Source of the DNA: Manis javanica | Taxonomy: Eukaryota; Chordata; Mammalia; Pholidota; Manidae | Reading direction: 5' to 3' | Assembly (NCBI RefSeq): GCF_040802235.1 | Contig: NC_133161.1 | Coordinates: 108,021,001-108,085,000, forward strand | Length of the DNA: 64,000 bases | Shown: in pieces, positions 33,927 to 47,191 of the stretch | Numbering within the stretch: position 1 is the stretch's first letter | How the letters are laid out: each line of letters opens with the position of its first letter | Notes under the pieces: model-generated | The model's database searches: none | What the model was told of the DNA's origin: nothing | What the model saw: only the letters and a program-made list of their open reading frames with translations | Translations under genes and position numbers: made by a program

Positions 33927-34528
33927 CGGGATTAAAGATGGCAGCATGACAGGAGAGACAGAAGCTTCCTCCTAAAACTAGATACAATTAGAAAATTTAA
34001 TTGGCGTGACTAATCCTGAGAGAGCAACAGGAAAGAGGACAGCGTCAGACTGCACACACCTGGAGAAAAGAGCAGACCTCCCCGAATGGGGTAACGTACT
34101 AGAGCTGTGGCTCCACGGGACCCAAGCCCCTTACCCACCCCAGTGCAGTGGTGGGAGGGAGAGAAACGGAGCAGGAATGTAGTGGAAGGCTTGTGACTGC
34201 TGAATATCTAGCTCAGGAGATCTGCTCTAGGAGCACAAACCTACATTTCATGGTGCTTTCATGAGACTCGCATGACTATCGGGTTGGAAAGTTAATACAG
34301 GCAGAGTTCCTGGGGAGACTGGGGTTCCAGCTGCTTGTGAAAAGCAGGGATCCATATCCAGCTGCTCTAGGACAAAAACTTATACCTGTGTGCTCTGACA
34401 ACTGGTTCAGGCAGTGCAGACAGGCACAGCAGCTGGGAAGCAGGGAACAGCTCTTTCCTCCCCCCAGGCACCAATACTGCTCCCCTGTGACCCCCGACAT
34501 TGCTTCAGGGGCTGAGCAGCTCCACATT
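33927..34528 (+). mobile_element. L1-D, sense L1 5' UTR fragment
   Basis: Starts GATTAAAGATGGCAGCATGA, aligns by eye over about 600 bases with the L1-A 5' UTR, and ends in GAGCAGCTCCAC just before where ORF1 would start. There it is joined directly to an antisense L1 3' UTR (L1-E). The junction has about 2 bases (CA) of possible microhomology. Confidence 0.8.
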
Positions 34529-37500
34529 ATACATGCTAATCGTAATACCACCTTTCTTCTTCCCCACCCTAATCCCTCCCTTCCCACCCATGCTCCCTAG
34601 TCCCTTTCCCTTTGGTAACTGTTAGTCCATTCTTGGGGTCTGTGATTCTGCTGCTGTATTGTTCATTCCGTTTTCCCTTTGTTCTTATACTCAACATATG
34701 AGCAAAATCGTTTGGTACTTGTCTTTCTCTGCCTGGCTTATTTCACTGAGCATAATACCCTGTAGCTCCATCCATGTTGTTGCAAATGGTAGGATTTGTT
34801 TTCTTCTTATGGCTGAATAATATTCCTTTGTGTACATGTACCACATCTACTTTATCCATTCATATACTAATGGACACTTTGGTTGCTTCCATATCTTGGC
34901 TATTGTAAATTGTGCTGCGATAAACATAGGGGTACATATGTCTTTTACAAACTGGGCTGCTGTATTCTTAGGGTAAATTCCTAGAAGTGGAATTCCTGGG
35001 TCAAATGATATTTCTACTTTGAGCTTTTTGAGAAACCTCCATACTGCTTTCCACAATGGTTGAACTAATTTACATTCCCACCACCGGTGCAGGAGGGTCA
35101 TCCTTTCTCCACAACCTAGCCAACATTTGTTGTTGTTTGTCTTTTGGATGGTGGCAATCCTTACCAGTTCGAGGTGATATCTCATTGTGGTTTTAATTTG
35201 CATTTCTCTGATGATTAGCGATGTGGAGCATCTTTTCATTTGTCTGTTGGCCATTTGAATTTCTTCTTTGGAGAACTGTCTGTTCACCTCCTCTGCCCAT
35301 TTTTAATTGGAGTATTTGCTTTTTGTTTGTTGAGGTGTGTGAGCTCTTTATATATTTTGGATGTCAAGCTTTTATCGGATCTGTCATTTATGAATATATT
35401 CTCCCATACTGTAGGATGCCTTTTTGTTCTATTGATGGTGTTCTTTGCTGTACAGAAGTTTCTCAGCTTGATATAGTCCCACTTGTTCATTTTTGCTTTT
35501 GTTTCCCTTGCCCAAGGAGATATGTTCATGAAGAAGTCACTCATGTTTATGTCCATGAGATTTTTGCCTATGTTTTTTTCTAAGAGTTTTATGGTTTCAT
35601 AACCTACATTCAGGTATTTGATCCATTTCGAATTTACATTTGTGTATGGGGTTAGACAGTGATCCAGTTTCATTCTCTTACATGTAGCTGTCCAGTTTTG
35701 CCAACAGCAACTGTTGAAGAGGCTGTTATTTCCCCTTTGTATGTCCATGGCTCCTCTATCATATATTAATTGAACATATATATCTATATTTGGGTTAATG
35801 TCTGGAGTCTCTATGCTGTTCCACTGGTCTGTGGGTCTGTTCTTGTGCTAGTACCAAATTGTCTTGATTACTATGGCTTTGTAGTAGAGCTTGAAGTTGG
35901 GAAGCAGGAAGCCCCCTGCTTTATTCTTCCTTCTCAGGATTGCCTTGGCTATTCAGGGTCTTTTTTGGTTCCATATATATTTTAAAACTACTTGTTCCAG
36001 TTCACTGAAGAATGTTGTTGGTATTTTGATAGGGATTGCATTGAATCTGTAGATTGCTTCGGGCAGGATGTCCATTTTGACAATATTAATTCTTCCAACC
36101 CAAGAGCATGAGATGAGTTTCCATTTGTTAGTGTCCTCTTTAATTTCTCTTAAGAGTGTCTTGTAGTTTTCAGAGAATAAGTCTTTCAATTCCTTGCTTA
36201 GGTTTATTCCTAGGTATTTTATTCTCTGATGCAATTGTGAATGGAATTGTTTTCCTGATTTCTCTTTCTGCTAGTTCATCGTTAGTGTATAGGAATGCAA
36301 CAAATTTCTATGTATTAATTTTGTATCCTGCAACTTTCCTGAATTCAGATATTAGTTCTAGTAGCTTTGGAGTGGAGTCTTTAGGGTTTTTTATGTACCA
36401 TATCATGTCGTCTGCAAATAGTGACAGTTTGACTTCTTCTTTACCAATCTGGATTCCTTGTATTTCTTTGTTTTGTCTAATTGCCATGGCTACAACTTCC
36501 AGTACTGTTGAATAACAGTGGGGGGAGTAGGCATCCCTGTCTTGTTCCCGATCTTAGAGGAAAAGCTTTCAGCTTCTTGCTGTTAAGTATGATGTTGGCT
36601 GTGGGTTTGTCATATATGGCCTTTATTATGTTGAGGTACTTGCCCTCTATACCCATTTTGTTGAGAGTTTTTATCACGAATGGGTGTTGAATTTTGTCAA
36701 ATGCTTTTTCAGCATCTATGGAATTGATCATGTGGTTTTTTCCTTCTTTTTGTTTATGTAGTGAATGATGTTGATGGATTTTCGAATGTTGTACTATCCT
36801 TGCATCCCTGAGATGAATCCCACTTAGTCATGTTGTATGATCCTCTTGATATATTTTTGAATTCGGTTTGCTAATATTTTGTTGAGTGTTTTTGCATCTA
36901 TGTTCATCAGGGATATTAGTCAGCAATTTTCTTTTTTGGTGGGGTCTTTGCCTGGCTTTGGTATTAGGGTGATGCTGGCTTCATAGAAGGAGTTTGGGAG
37001 TATTCCCTCCTCTTCTATTCTTTGGAAAACTTTAAGGAGAATGGGTATTATGTCTTCCTTGTATGTCTGATAAAATTCCGCAGTAAATCCATCTGCCCAG
37101 GGGTTTTGCTCTTCAGTAGCTTTTTGATTACCACTTCAATTTTGTTGCTGGTAATTGGTCTGTTTATATTTTCTGTTTCTTCCTTGGTCAGTCTTGGAAG
37201 GTTGTATTTTTCTCAGAAGTTGTCCATTTCTTCTAGGTTTTCCAGCTTGTTAGCATATAGGATTTCATAGTATTCTCTAATAATTCTTTGTATTTCCATG
37301 GGATCCGTTGTGATTTTTCCTTTCTCATTTCTGATTCTGTTGATTTATGTTCTCTTTTTCTTTAATAAGTCTGGCTAGGGGCTTATCTATTTCATTTTCT
37401 CAAAGACCCAGCTCTTGGTTTCATTGATTTTTTTTCTAGTGTTTTATTCTTCTCAATTTTATTTATTTCTTCTCTGATCTTTATTACGTCCCTCCTTCTG

Positions 37501-40483
37501 ATAACTTTTAGGTCTCATTTGTTCTTCTTTTTCCAATTTTGATAATTGTGACATTAAACTATTCATTTGGGATTCTTCTTCCTTCTTTAAACATGCCTGG
37601 ACTGCTTTTGCTGCATCCCACAGAAGTTGGTGCTATGTGTTGTTGTTATTTGTCTCCATATATTGCTTGATCTCTATTTTAATTTGGTCATTGATCCATT
37701 GATTATTTAGGAACATGTTTTTAAGCCTCCATGTGTTTGTGAGCCTTTTTCCTTTATTTGTACAATTTATTTATAGTTTTATCCCTTTGTGGTCCGAGAA
37801 GTTGGTTGGTAGAATTTCAATCTTTTGGAATTTACTGAGCCTCTTTTTGTGGCCTAGTATGTGGTCTATTCTGGAGAATGTTCCATGTGTACTTGAGAAG
37901 AATGTGTATCCTGCTGCCTTTGGGTGTAGAGTTCTGTATATATCTATTAGGTCCATCTGTTCTAGTGTGTTGTTCAGTGCCTCTGTGTCCTTACTTATTT
38001 TCTGTCTGGTGGATCTGTCCTTTGGAGTGAGTGGTATGTTGAAGTCTCCTAAAATGAATGCATTGCATTCTATTTCCTCCTTTAGTTCTGTTAGTATTTG
38101 TTTCACATATGCTGGTGCTCCTTTGTTGGGTGCATATATATTTATAATGGTTATATCCTCTTTTTGGACTGACCCCTTTATCATTATGTAATGTTCTTCT
38201 TTGTCTCTTGTTACTTTCTTTGTTTTGAAGTCTATTTTGTCTGATACTAGTACTGCAACACCTGCTTTTTTCTCCCTGTTGTTTGCATGAAATATTTTTC
38301 CATCCCTTGACTTTTATTCTGTGTATGTCTTTGGGTTTGAGGTGTGTCTCTTGTAAGCAACATATAGATGGGTCTTGTTTTTTTATCTATTCTATTACTC
38401 TGTGTCGTTTGATTGCTGCATTCAGTCCATTTACATTGAGGGTGATTATTGAAAGATATGTACTTATTGCCACTGCAGGCTTTAGATTAGTGGTTACCAA
38501 AGTTTCAAGGTTAGCTTCTTTACTATCTTATTTTCTAACTTAACTCACTTATTGAGCTATTATAAACACAGTCTGAAGATTCTTTATTTTTCTCCCTTCT
38601 TATTCCTCCTTTTCCATTCTTTATATGTTAGGTGTTTTATTCTGTGCTCTTTTGTGTTTCCTTTGACTGTTTTTGTGAGTAGTTGATTTTATTTTTTGCC
38701 TTTAGTTAATATTTGATTCTTCTGCTTTCTTTGCTGTGATTTCATTTTCTCTGGTGACATCTATTTAACTTTAGGAGTGCTTCCATCTAGAGCAATCTCT
38801 CTAAAATACCCTGTAGACATGGTTTTTGGGAGGGAAATTCACTTAACTTTGCTTGTATGGGAATTATTTAATCCCTCCTTCATATTTAAATGATAATCAT
38901 ACTAGATACAGTATCCTTGGTTCAAGGCCCTTCTGTTTCATTATATTAAATATATCATGCCATTCTCTTCTGGCCTGTTAAGGTTTCTGTTGAGAAATCT
39001 GATGATAGCCTGGTGGGTTTTCCTTTGTAGGTGACCTTTTTTCTGTCTCTGGCTGCCTTTAATACTCTGTCCTTGTCCTTGATCTTTGCCATTTTAATTA
39101 TGTGTCTTGGTGTTGTCCTCCTTGAGTCCCTTCTCTTGGGAGTTTTGTGGGCTTCCGTTGTCTGAGAGACTATTTCCTCCTCCAGTTTGGGGAAGTTTTC
39201 AGCAATTATTTCTTCAAATACACTTTCTTTCCCTTTTTCTCTCTCTTCTTCCTCTGGTACCCCTATAATGCGGATATTGTTCCATTTGGATTGGTCACAC
39301 AGTTCTCTTAATATTCTTTCATTCGTGGAGATCCTTTTATCTCTCTCTGCGTCAGCTTCTCTGTGTTCCTGTTCTCTGATTTCTATTCCAATAACAGCCT
39401 TTTGAACCTTATCCAATCTGTTCTTAAATTCTTCCAGAGATTTTTTTTTTCTGTATTCTCCCTCCCCACTTTATCCTTTGGCTCTTGCCTATTTCTCTGC
39501 AGCACCATCAGCATGTGTATGACTTTTATTTTGAATTCTTTTTCAGTAAGATTGGTTAAATCTATCTCCCCAGGCTCCTTCTCAGGGGTTGTCTCTGTGA
39601 TTCTGATCTGGATCAAATTCTTCTGCATTTTCATGATGATAGAGGTAATTGTAGATTGTTGGTGCATGCGTCAGCTGGGAGAACAAACTCCCTTCTTGTT
39701 TGTGGGTCACCTTCCTCTCCTGCAAGAATGGCGATCCCTAGCAGCTTGTGCTGGGTAGCTGTGTGCCAACGGGGCCTCTGAATCTGGTCCGAGCATCTGC
39801 AGAGGCTCTGGGTGGTTTCTGTGGGTGTGGCCGCTCTCACTCTGCTTCTCTGCTATGGTGGGGCCATGTCATAAGGGGAATGGATGGGAGGCTGTTTATC
39901 ACCATGAGGGGCCTCAGAGCTGCACTGCCTCCCAGACAGTTAGGGCGCCCGGAGTTCCCCAGGATTCCCAGCTGCTGAGCTGTGTGTCACGATGCTTCCG
40001 TCCAGCTGTGAGGCCCTTGTCCCTTTAAGACTTTCAAAACGCACTTGCTTTTCTTTTATCCCAGGTGCCCCAGCTGTGCATACCCACTCGCAGATTTCAC
40101 TGTTCTGTTTCCCTAACATCCAGCACACCCTGCAATGTGTCTGTGCTCTCGGTGCGAATGACTAGGGCTGGGCATTCAGCAGTCCTGGGCTCCCTCTCCT
40201 TCCCCACTCCAACTCCTTTCCTCCCTCCAGGGAGCTGGAGTGGGGGGAGTGGTTGGGTCCCACTGGGCTAGGGAGCTGAGGTGTGGGGAGCGGTTGGGTC
40301 CCGCCAGGCCATGGCTCGTATCTTACCACCTTCATGAGGTGCTGAGTTCTCAGAGATGTAGATGTAGCATCGCTGTTGCACTGTATCTTCTGGTCTCTCT
40401 TTTAGGAATAGTTGTATTTGTTGTATTTTCAAAACTACATGTGGTTTTGGGAGATTTCTGCTTCCTTACTCATGCTGCCCTCT
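34529..40483 (-). mobile_element. L1-E, nearly full-length LINE-1, antisense, 3' end missing
   Basis: The minus strand shows a 5' end near 40483 (GGGCAGCATGAGTAAGG), a 5' UTR of the L1-B2 lineage, ORF1 (about 38.9-39.65 kb), ORF2 with endonuclease (GDFN intact) and reverse transcriptase (FADD intact near 36410), and part of the 3' UTR. The last roughly 200 bases and the A-tail are absent because the element is fused to L1-D at 34528/34529. ORF1 and ORF2 contain multiple stops and frameshifts. No TSD can be matched, consistent with rearrangement after insertion. Confidence 0.85.
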
Positions 40484-41089
40484 TCACCTTTTAATTCCTT
40501 TTGTTGTCTAATTGCCCTTACCAGAAGCTCCAGTACAATGATGAATAAAATTGGCAACAACAGACATCCTCATCTTGGAAAAGAGAATTCAGTCTTTTAC
40601 CATTAAGTGTGACCTTGGTGCAGGTTTTCATAGATATCCCTTACCAGGTAGGTCCTTTCTAATCCTAGCTGTTGAGGGTTTCTGTGATGAAATGGTGTTA
40701 GATTGTTACAGCTTTTTCTGAGATTGAGAGGATTGTCTGGTTCTTCTCCTATATTCTCTTAATATGGTATATTACTTTGATTTTCCTATATTAAAACAAG
40801 TGTAAATGCCCAGTATAATTCCCACTTGGTTATGATGTACAATCCTTTCTATATGTTGCTGAATTTGTATTTATTAGCTTTTGTTGGAGATTATTGTTTC
40901 TACATAATTAATGGGTATTGGTCTGTGAGTTTTTTCTTCTTCTGGAAATGTCAGTCTGATTTTGGTATCAGGGTAATACTGTTATCATATAATAAACTGG
41001 GAAATGACCCCCTCTTCCATCTTTTTCTGAGGTTTGTTATTCATATTAATTTTTTTAAACATCTGATATACAGTGAAGAGTGGACTTTT
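40484..41089 (-). mobile_element. L1-F, ancient L1, part 1, antisense
   Basis: Diverged minus-strand reverse-transcriptase text (TGAATAAAATTGGCAACAAC and following). It is interrupted by L1-G at 41090 and resumes at 47192. It is much more decayed than its neighbours. Confidence 0.7.
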
Positions 41090-43882
41090 TTTTTGGTATC
41101 CTTAATATACAATTACACAAACATTGTGGTTACTACTTTCCCACCATTATCAAGTCCCCACCACATACCCTATTACAGTCACTGTCCCTCAGCACAGTAA
41201 GATGCTATGGAATCACTACTTGTCTTCTCTGTGCTATACAGCCTTCCCCATGATGCCTCCTCTGCCTTATGTGTGCTAATTGTAATGACCCTCTTTCCCC
41301 CTGATCCCTCCCTTCCCATCCATCCTCCCCAGTCCCTTTCCCTTTGGTAACTGTTAGTCCATTCTTGGGTTCTGTGAGTCTGCTGTTGTTTTGTTCCTTC
41401 AGTTTTTCTTTTATTCTTATACTCCGCAAATGAGTGAAATCATTTGATACTTGTCTTTCTCTGCCTGGCTTATTTCACTGAGCATAATACCATCTAGCTC
41501 CATCCATGTTATTGCAAATGGTAGGATTTGTTTTCTTCTTATGGCTGAACAATATTCTATTGTGTATATGTACCACATCTTTATCCATTCATCTACTGAT
41601 GGACACTTAGGTTGCTCCCATTTCTAGGCTACTGTAAATAGTGCTATGATAAACATAGGGGTGCATATGTCTTTTTCAAACTGGGATCCTACATTCCTAG
41701 TGTAAATTCCTAGAAGTGGAATTCCTGGGTCAAATGGTATTTCTATTTCTGGTTTTTTGAGGAGCCTCCATACTGCTTTCCACAATGGTTGAACAAGTTT
41801 ACATTCCCACCGGCTGTGCAGGAGGGTTCCCCTTTCTCCACATCCTCACCAACACTTGTTATCTGTCTTCTGGATGTTTGCCATCCTAAATGGTGTGAGG
41901 TCATATCTCATTGTGGTTTTAATTGGCATTTCTACACTAGCTGTTGAAGAGGCTGTCATTTCCCCATTGTATATCCATGGCTCCTTTATTGTATATTGAT
42001 TGACCATATATGCATGGGTTAATATCTGGACTCTCTATTCTGTTCCTGTGGTCTATGCATTTGTTATTGTGCCAGTACCAAATTGTCTTGATTACTGTGG
42101 CTTTGTAGTAGAGCTTGAAGTTGGGAAGTGGGATCCCCCCTGCTTTATTCTTCCTTCTCAGGATTGCTTTGGCTATTCGGGGTCTTTTGTGGTTCCAAAT
42201 AAATTTTAAAACTATTTGTCCCAGTTTGTTGAAGAATGCTGTCGGGATTTTGTTAGGGATTGCACTTAATCTGTAGATTCCTTTAGGCAGGATGGCAATT
42301 TTGACAATATTAATTCTTCCTACCCAAGAGCATGGGATGAATTTCCATTTATTAGTGTCCTTTTTAGTTTCTCTTAAGAGTGTCTTGTAGTTTTCAGGGT
42401 ATAGGTCTTTCACTTCCTTGGTTAGGTTTATTCCTAGGTATTTTTTTCTCTGATGCAATTGTGAATGGAATTGTTTTCCTGAGTTCTCTTTCTGCTAGTT
42501 CATCATTAGTGTATAGGAATACAACAGATTTCTGTGTATTAATTTTGTATCCCGCAACTTTGCTGAATTCAGATATTAGTTCTAGTAGTTTTGGGGTGTA
42601 CTCTTTAGAGTTTGTTATGTACAATATCATGTCATGTGCAAACTGTGACAGGTTGACTTATTCCTTACCTATCTGGATACGTTTTATTTCTTTGTGTTGT
42701 CTGATTGCTCTGGATAGGACCTCCAGAACTATGTTGAATAAAAGTGGGGAGAGTGGGCATCCTTGTCTTGTTCCCAATGTTAGGGGAAAAGCTTTCATCT
42801 TCTCACTGTTAAGTATAATGTTGGCTGTCTTATATGGCCTTTATTATGTTGAAGTACTTGCCCTCTATACCCATTTTGTTGAGTATATTTATCATGAACA
42901 GATGTTGAATTTTGTTGAACGCTTTTTCAGCATCTATGGAGGTGATCATGTGGTTTTTGCCTTCCTTTTTGTTTATGTGATGGATGATGTTGATGGATTT
43001 TTTAATGTTGTGCCATCCTTGCATCCCTGGGATGTCATATTGTATGATCCTCTTCATGTATTTTTGAAATCGGTTTGCTAATATTTTGTTGAGTACTTTT
43101 ACATCTATGTTCATCAGCGATATTGGTCTGTAGTTTTCTTTTATTGTGGTATCTTTACTTGGTTTTGGTATTAAAGTGATGCTGGCTGGCCTCATATAAT
43201 GAGTTTGGAAATATTCCCTCCTCTTCTATTTTTTGGAAAACTTTAAGGAGAATGGGTATTATGTCTTCTGTAAATGTCTGGTAAAATTCTGGGGTTTTTT
43301 TCTTGAGTAGTTTTTTGTTTTCTGATTCAATTTCATTGCTGGTAATTGATCTGTTTAGATTTTCTGTTTCTTCCTGGATCAGTCTTGGAAGGTTGTATTT
43401 TTCTAGAAAGTTGTCCATTTCTTCTAGGTTATCCAGTTCATTAGCATGTAAATCTTCACAGTATTCTCTAATAATTCTTTGTATCTCTGTGGTGTCAATC
43501 TTGATTTTTCCATTCTCATTTATGACTGTTTATGTGTGTAGATTCTCTTTTTTTCTTATTAAGTCTGGGTAGGGGTTTATCTTTTTTGTTCATTTTTCTC
43601 AAAGAACCAGCTCTTCGTTTCAATAATTTTTTCTATTGTTTTATTCTTCTCAATTTCATTTGTTTTCTGATGTTTATTATGTCCATTCATCTGCTGACTT
43701 TCGGCCTCATTTGTTTTTCTTTTTTTCAGTTTCAATAATTTAGACTATTCATTTGGGATTGTTCTTGTTTAAATAGGCCTGGATTGCAATATACTTTCCT
43801 TTTAGATCTGCCTTCGCTGCATACTATAGAAGTTGGGGTGTTGTGCTGTTGTTTTCATTTGTCTGCATATATTGCTTGATCT

Positions 43883-44350
43883 TGTAAGATAAATTCTAGC
43901 CAGAATAAGCAGGCAAAGAGAGGCAACAAAGGGCCAGGTACTTTATTTAAATACCCCCAGGTGAGGTTCTATGGCCTTCTTGCTGGAGGCCAGAGAAGTC
44001 ACGCCTGGTTAGGGAGGTGGGGCACTTATAAGGGATTAGGAGGGGGAGGAGTGGGCAAACTATCTTAGGGGGGGAAGGGATTAGGAGGGGGAGGAGTGGG
44101 CAAACTATCTTAGGGGGGTGTTGAGAGGTATGATTGGCTAAAGGTGACATAATAGTCAACTAGAAATTTTTTTCCTTCCAAGAGGGAGGAGGCTGACATC
44201 TGGATCCCAGTTGGCACATCAGGATGGAATTCAGGGAGAGCTGTCCCCTTTCCATATACGGCACGGACTTTGGGGTCTGGTCTGTTCTCCCCCTATGGCA
44301 TCTCTCTGTTCTGTTTGCATGTCCTTGTTTTTCCTTTCTCCAGCCTAACA
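43883..44350 (-). mobile_element. Solo LTR of an endogenous retrovirus, inside L1-G
   Basis: A 468-bp segment foreign to L1 and bounded by TG...CA ends. On the minus strand it starts TGTTAGGCTGGAG and ends CTTACA. Five-base flanks GATCT (43878-43882) and CATCT (44351-44355) look like a diverged target duplication. On the minus strand a TATA-like box (CTTATAAG, 44025-44032) is followed about 80 bases later by AATAAA (43942-43947), the expected U3-R-U5 order. No gag, pol or env sequence accompanies it, so it is a recombined solo LTR. The family is not identified. Confidence 0.7.
44030..44118. repeat. 45-bp tandem duplication in the LTR U3
   Basis: AAGGGATTAGGAGGGGGAGG and following bases occur at 44030-44074 and 44075-44118 with near identity. 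It lies directly upstream of the TATA-like box in the LTR's own orientation, where enhancer-type duplications are common in retroviral LTRs. Confidence 0.85.
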
Positions 44351-47191
44351 CATCTGTTTTAATTTGGTCATTCATACATTGATTATTTAAGAGCATGTTG
44401 TTTAGCCTCCATGTGTTTCTGAGAGTTTTTGTTTTCTTTGTACAATTTATTTTAGTTTTATACCCTTGTGATCTGAAAAGTTGGTTGGTACAATGTCATT
44501 CTTTTTGAATTTCCTGAAGCTCTTTTTGTGGCCTACTATGTGGTCTATTATTGAAAATGTTCCATGTGCACTTGAGAATGTTTATCCTGTTGCTTTGGGT
44601 GTAGTGTTCTGTAGATGTCTATTAGGTCCACCTGTTCTACTTTGTTCAGTGCTTCTGTGTCCTTAGTGAGTGGTGTGTTGAAGTCTCCTAAATGAATGTA
44701 TTGCATTCTATTCCCTCCTTTAAATCTGCTGGTATTTGTTTCACATATGTAGGTGATCCTGTGTTGGGGGCATAGATATTTATAATGATGATATTGTCTT
44801 GTTGGACTGACCCCCTTATCATTATGTAATGTCCTTGTCTCTTGTGACTTTTTTCTTTTCGAAGTGTTTTGTCTGATACAGTACTGCAACACCTGCTTTT
44901 TTTCTCCCTATTGTTTGCATGAAATAACTTTTTCCATCCCTTCACTTTTAGTTTGTATGTTTTTGGGTTTGAAGTGGTCTCTTGTAGGCAGCATATAGAT
45001 GGGTCTTGCTTTTTTACCCATTCTATTATTCTGTGTCCTTTGATTGGTGCATTCAGTTCACTTAAATTTGGGGTGATTATTGATAGATATGTACTTACTG
45101 CCACGCAGGCTTTGAATTCGTGGTTACCAAAGGTTCAAGGGCAGCTTCTTTACTATCTTTCTAACTTAACTTATTACCCTATTATAAACACAGTCTAATG
45201 ATTTTTTATTTCTCTCCTTCTTTTTCTTCTTCCTCTACTCTTTATATGTAATGTGTTTTATCCTGTACTCTTTGTTTCCCTTGACTGATTTTGTGGATAG
45301 CTGATTTTATTTTGCATTTAATTTGTATTTGGTTGGTCTACTTTCCTTCATGTGGTTTTATTTTCTCTGTTAACAGCTATTTACCTTTAGGCATACTTCC
45401 ATCTAGAGCAGTCCCTTTAAAATACACTGTATAGACAGTTTATAGGAGGTAAATTCCCTCAACTTTTGCTTATCTGGGAATTGTTTAATCCCTCCTACAA
45501 ATGTAAATGATAATCTTGCTGGATACAGTATTCTTGGTTCAAGGCCCTTCTGTTTCTTTGCACTGAATATGTCATGCCATTCCCTTCTAGCCTGTAAAGT
45601 TTCTGCTGAGAAGTCTGATAATAGCCTGATGGGTTTTCCTTTGTAGGTGATCTTTTTTCTCTCTCTGGCTGCTTTTAATACTCTGTCCGTGTCTTTGATC
45701 TTGGCCATTTTAATTATTATATGTCTTGGTGTTGTCTTCCTTGGGTCAATTGTGTAGGAAGATCTGTGGATGTCCATGGTCTGAGAGACTATCTCCTTCC
45801 CTAGATTGGGGATGTTTTCAGAAATTATTTCTTCAAAGATACTTTCTATCCCTTTTTCTCTCTTCTTCTGGTACCCCTATAATGCAAATATTTTTCCATT
45901 TGGATTGGTCACACAGTTCTCTTAATATTCTTTCATTTCTAGAGATCCTTTTCTCTCTCTCTGCCTCAGCTTCTCTGTTCTCTGATTTCTAGTCCATTAA
46001 CAGTCTCTTCCACCTCATCCAGTCTGCTCTTAAATCCTTATTGTTTGTTTCATTATCTCCTCCCTGAATTCATCCCTTAGCTCTTGAATATTTCTCTGTA
46101 GCTCCATCAGCATGCTTATGACTTTTATTTTGAATTTTTTCAGAAAGATGGGTGATTTCAGTCTCACCAAGCCCTCTCTGTGGTGTTTGAGGGATTTCGA
46201 ACTGAAGAAGGTTCTTCTGCCTTTTCATGGCAATGGGAGTGGTTGCTGGCAAGTGGCACATGTGTCAGCTGGGAGAACAAAGTTCCTTCCTGCTTGCCGG
46301 TCACCTTGCCTGTCTCTGCTGTCTGTGCTGGCTAACTGCACACAGGGAGCAGCCTCTGGGTTAATACCCTGAGCTGCTGTGGGCAGGGAAGCCTTTGGGA
46401 TGGCCTAGGGCACTGGCAGAGGTCGCAGGCAAATGGCATGTGTCCTGCCATGAGAACAAAGCCCCTTCATGCTTCCTGGACTCTGTGCCCATCTCCGCTA
46501 TCTATGCCTGTCAACTGTGTGCAGGGAGCGGCCCCTGAGTCTGGGCCAGTTAGCCACACACAGGGAGAAGCCTCTGTGTTAAGGTGTGTGGTTGCTGTAG
46601 GAGGGGCTGCTCCATCTGTTCTGCAGCAATGGCGGATCAGCCAGTTTTCTTGCAGTGCTGGTTGGGGGGAAGGCTGCTTATCACTGTGAGGGGGTTCGGC
46701 ACTGCGCTGTCACCCAGGGGGTTATGGTGCCTCAAGTTCCTTAATGTTCTCAGCCCAGCAGGCTTTTAAAGTGCCTGTTCTTTTGTCCCAGGACAGCCAG
46801 CTGTGGGAACCTGTTACAAGTCTTAATCTTGGATTTTGCTTTTCCACTCTAATATCCAGTGCACCATGCAATGTGTGTCTGTGCTCCCAGTGCAGATTAC
46901 TAGGGCTGGTTATTTAGCAGTCCTGTGCTTCCACTCCCTCCCCACTCTGATTCTTTTCCTCCCACCGGTGAGCTGGGGTGGGGGGAGTGCTTGGGTCCCA
47001 CCAGGTCACAGCTTTGTATCTTACCATTTTCTGTGAGATGTTGGGTTCTTGCAGATGTAGCCTGGCTCATGTACTCTATCTTCTGGTCACTCTTAGGAAT
47101 AATTGTATTTGCTGTATTTGCAAAATATATATGGTTTTGGGAGGAGATTTCCAGCACCCTACTCATGCCACCATCTTGAGAATCCTTATTC

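Larger units (their letters stand above)
41090..47191 (-). mobile_element. L1-G, long LINE-1, antisense, nested in L1-F
   Basis: The minus strand runs from a YY1-like 5' end near 47178 (AAGATGGTGGCATGAG) through ORF1 (about 45.4-46.25 kb), ORF2 and the 3' UTR to a T-run at 41086-41094. An internal deletion at about 41935 removes several hundred bases of ORF2, and a solo LTR interrupts it at 43883-44350. Imperfect TSDs (AAGAGTGGACTTTT at 41076-41089, AAGAGCAGACTTTT at 47192-47205; two differences) support the boundaries. Open frames are short, so it looks older than L1-B2. Confidence 0.85.

Noticed and set aside
43878-44355. Remnant of a full provirus at the solo LTR
   Set aside because: L1-G sequence resumes directly on both sides; no internal retroviral coding sequence or second LTR is present.
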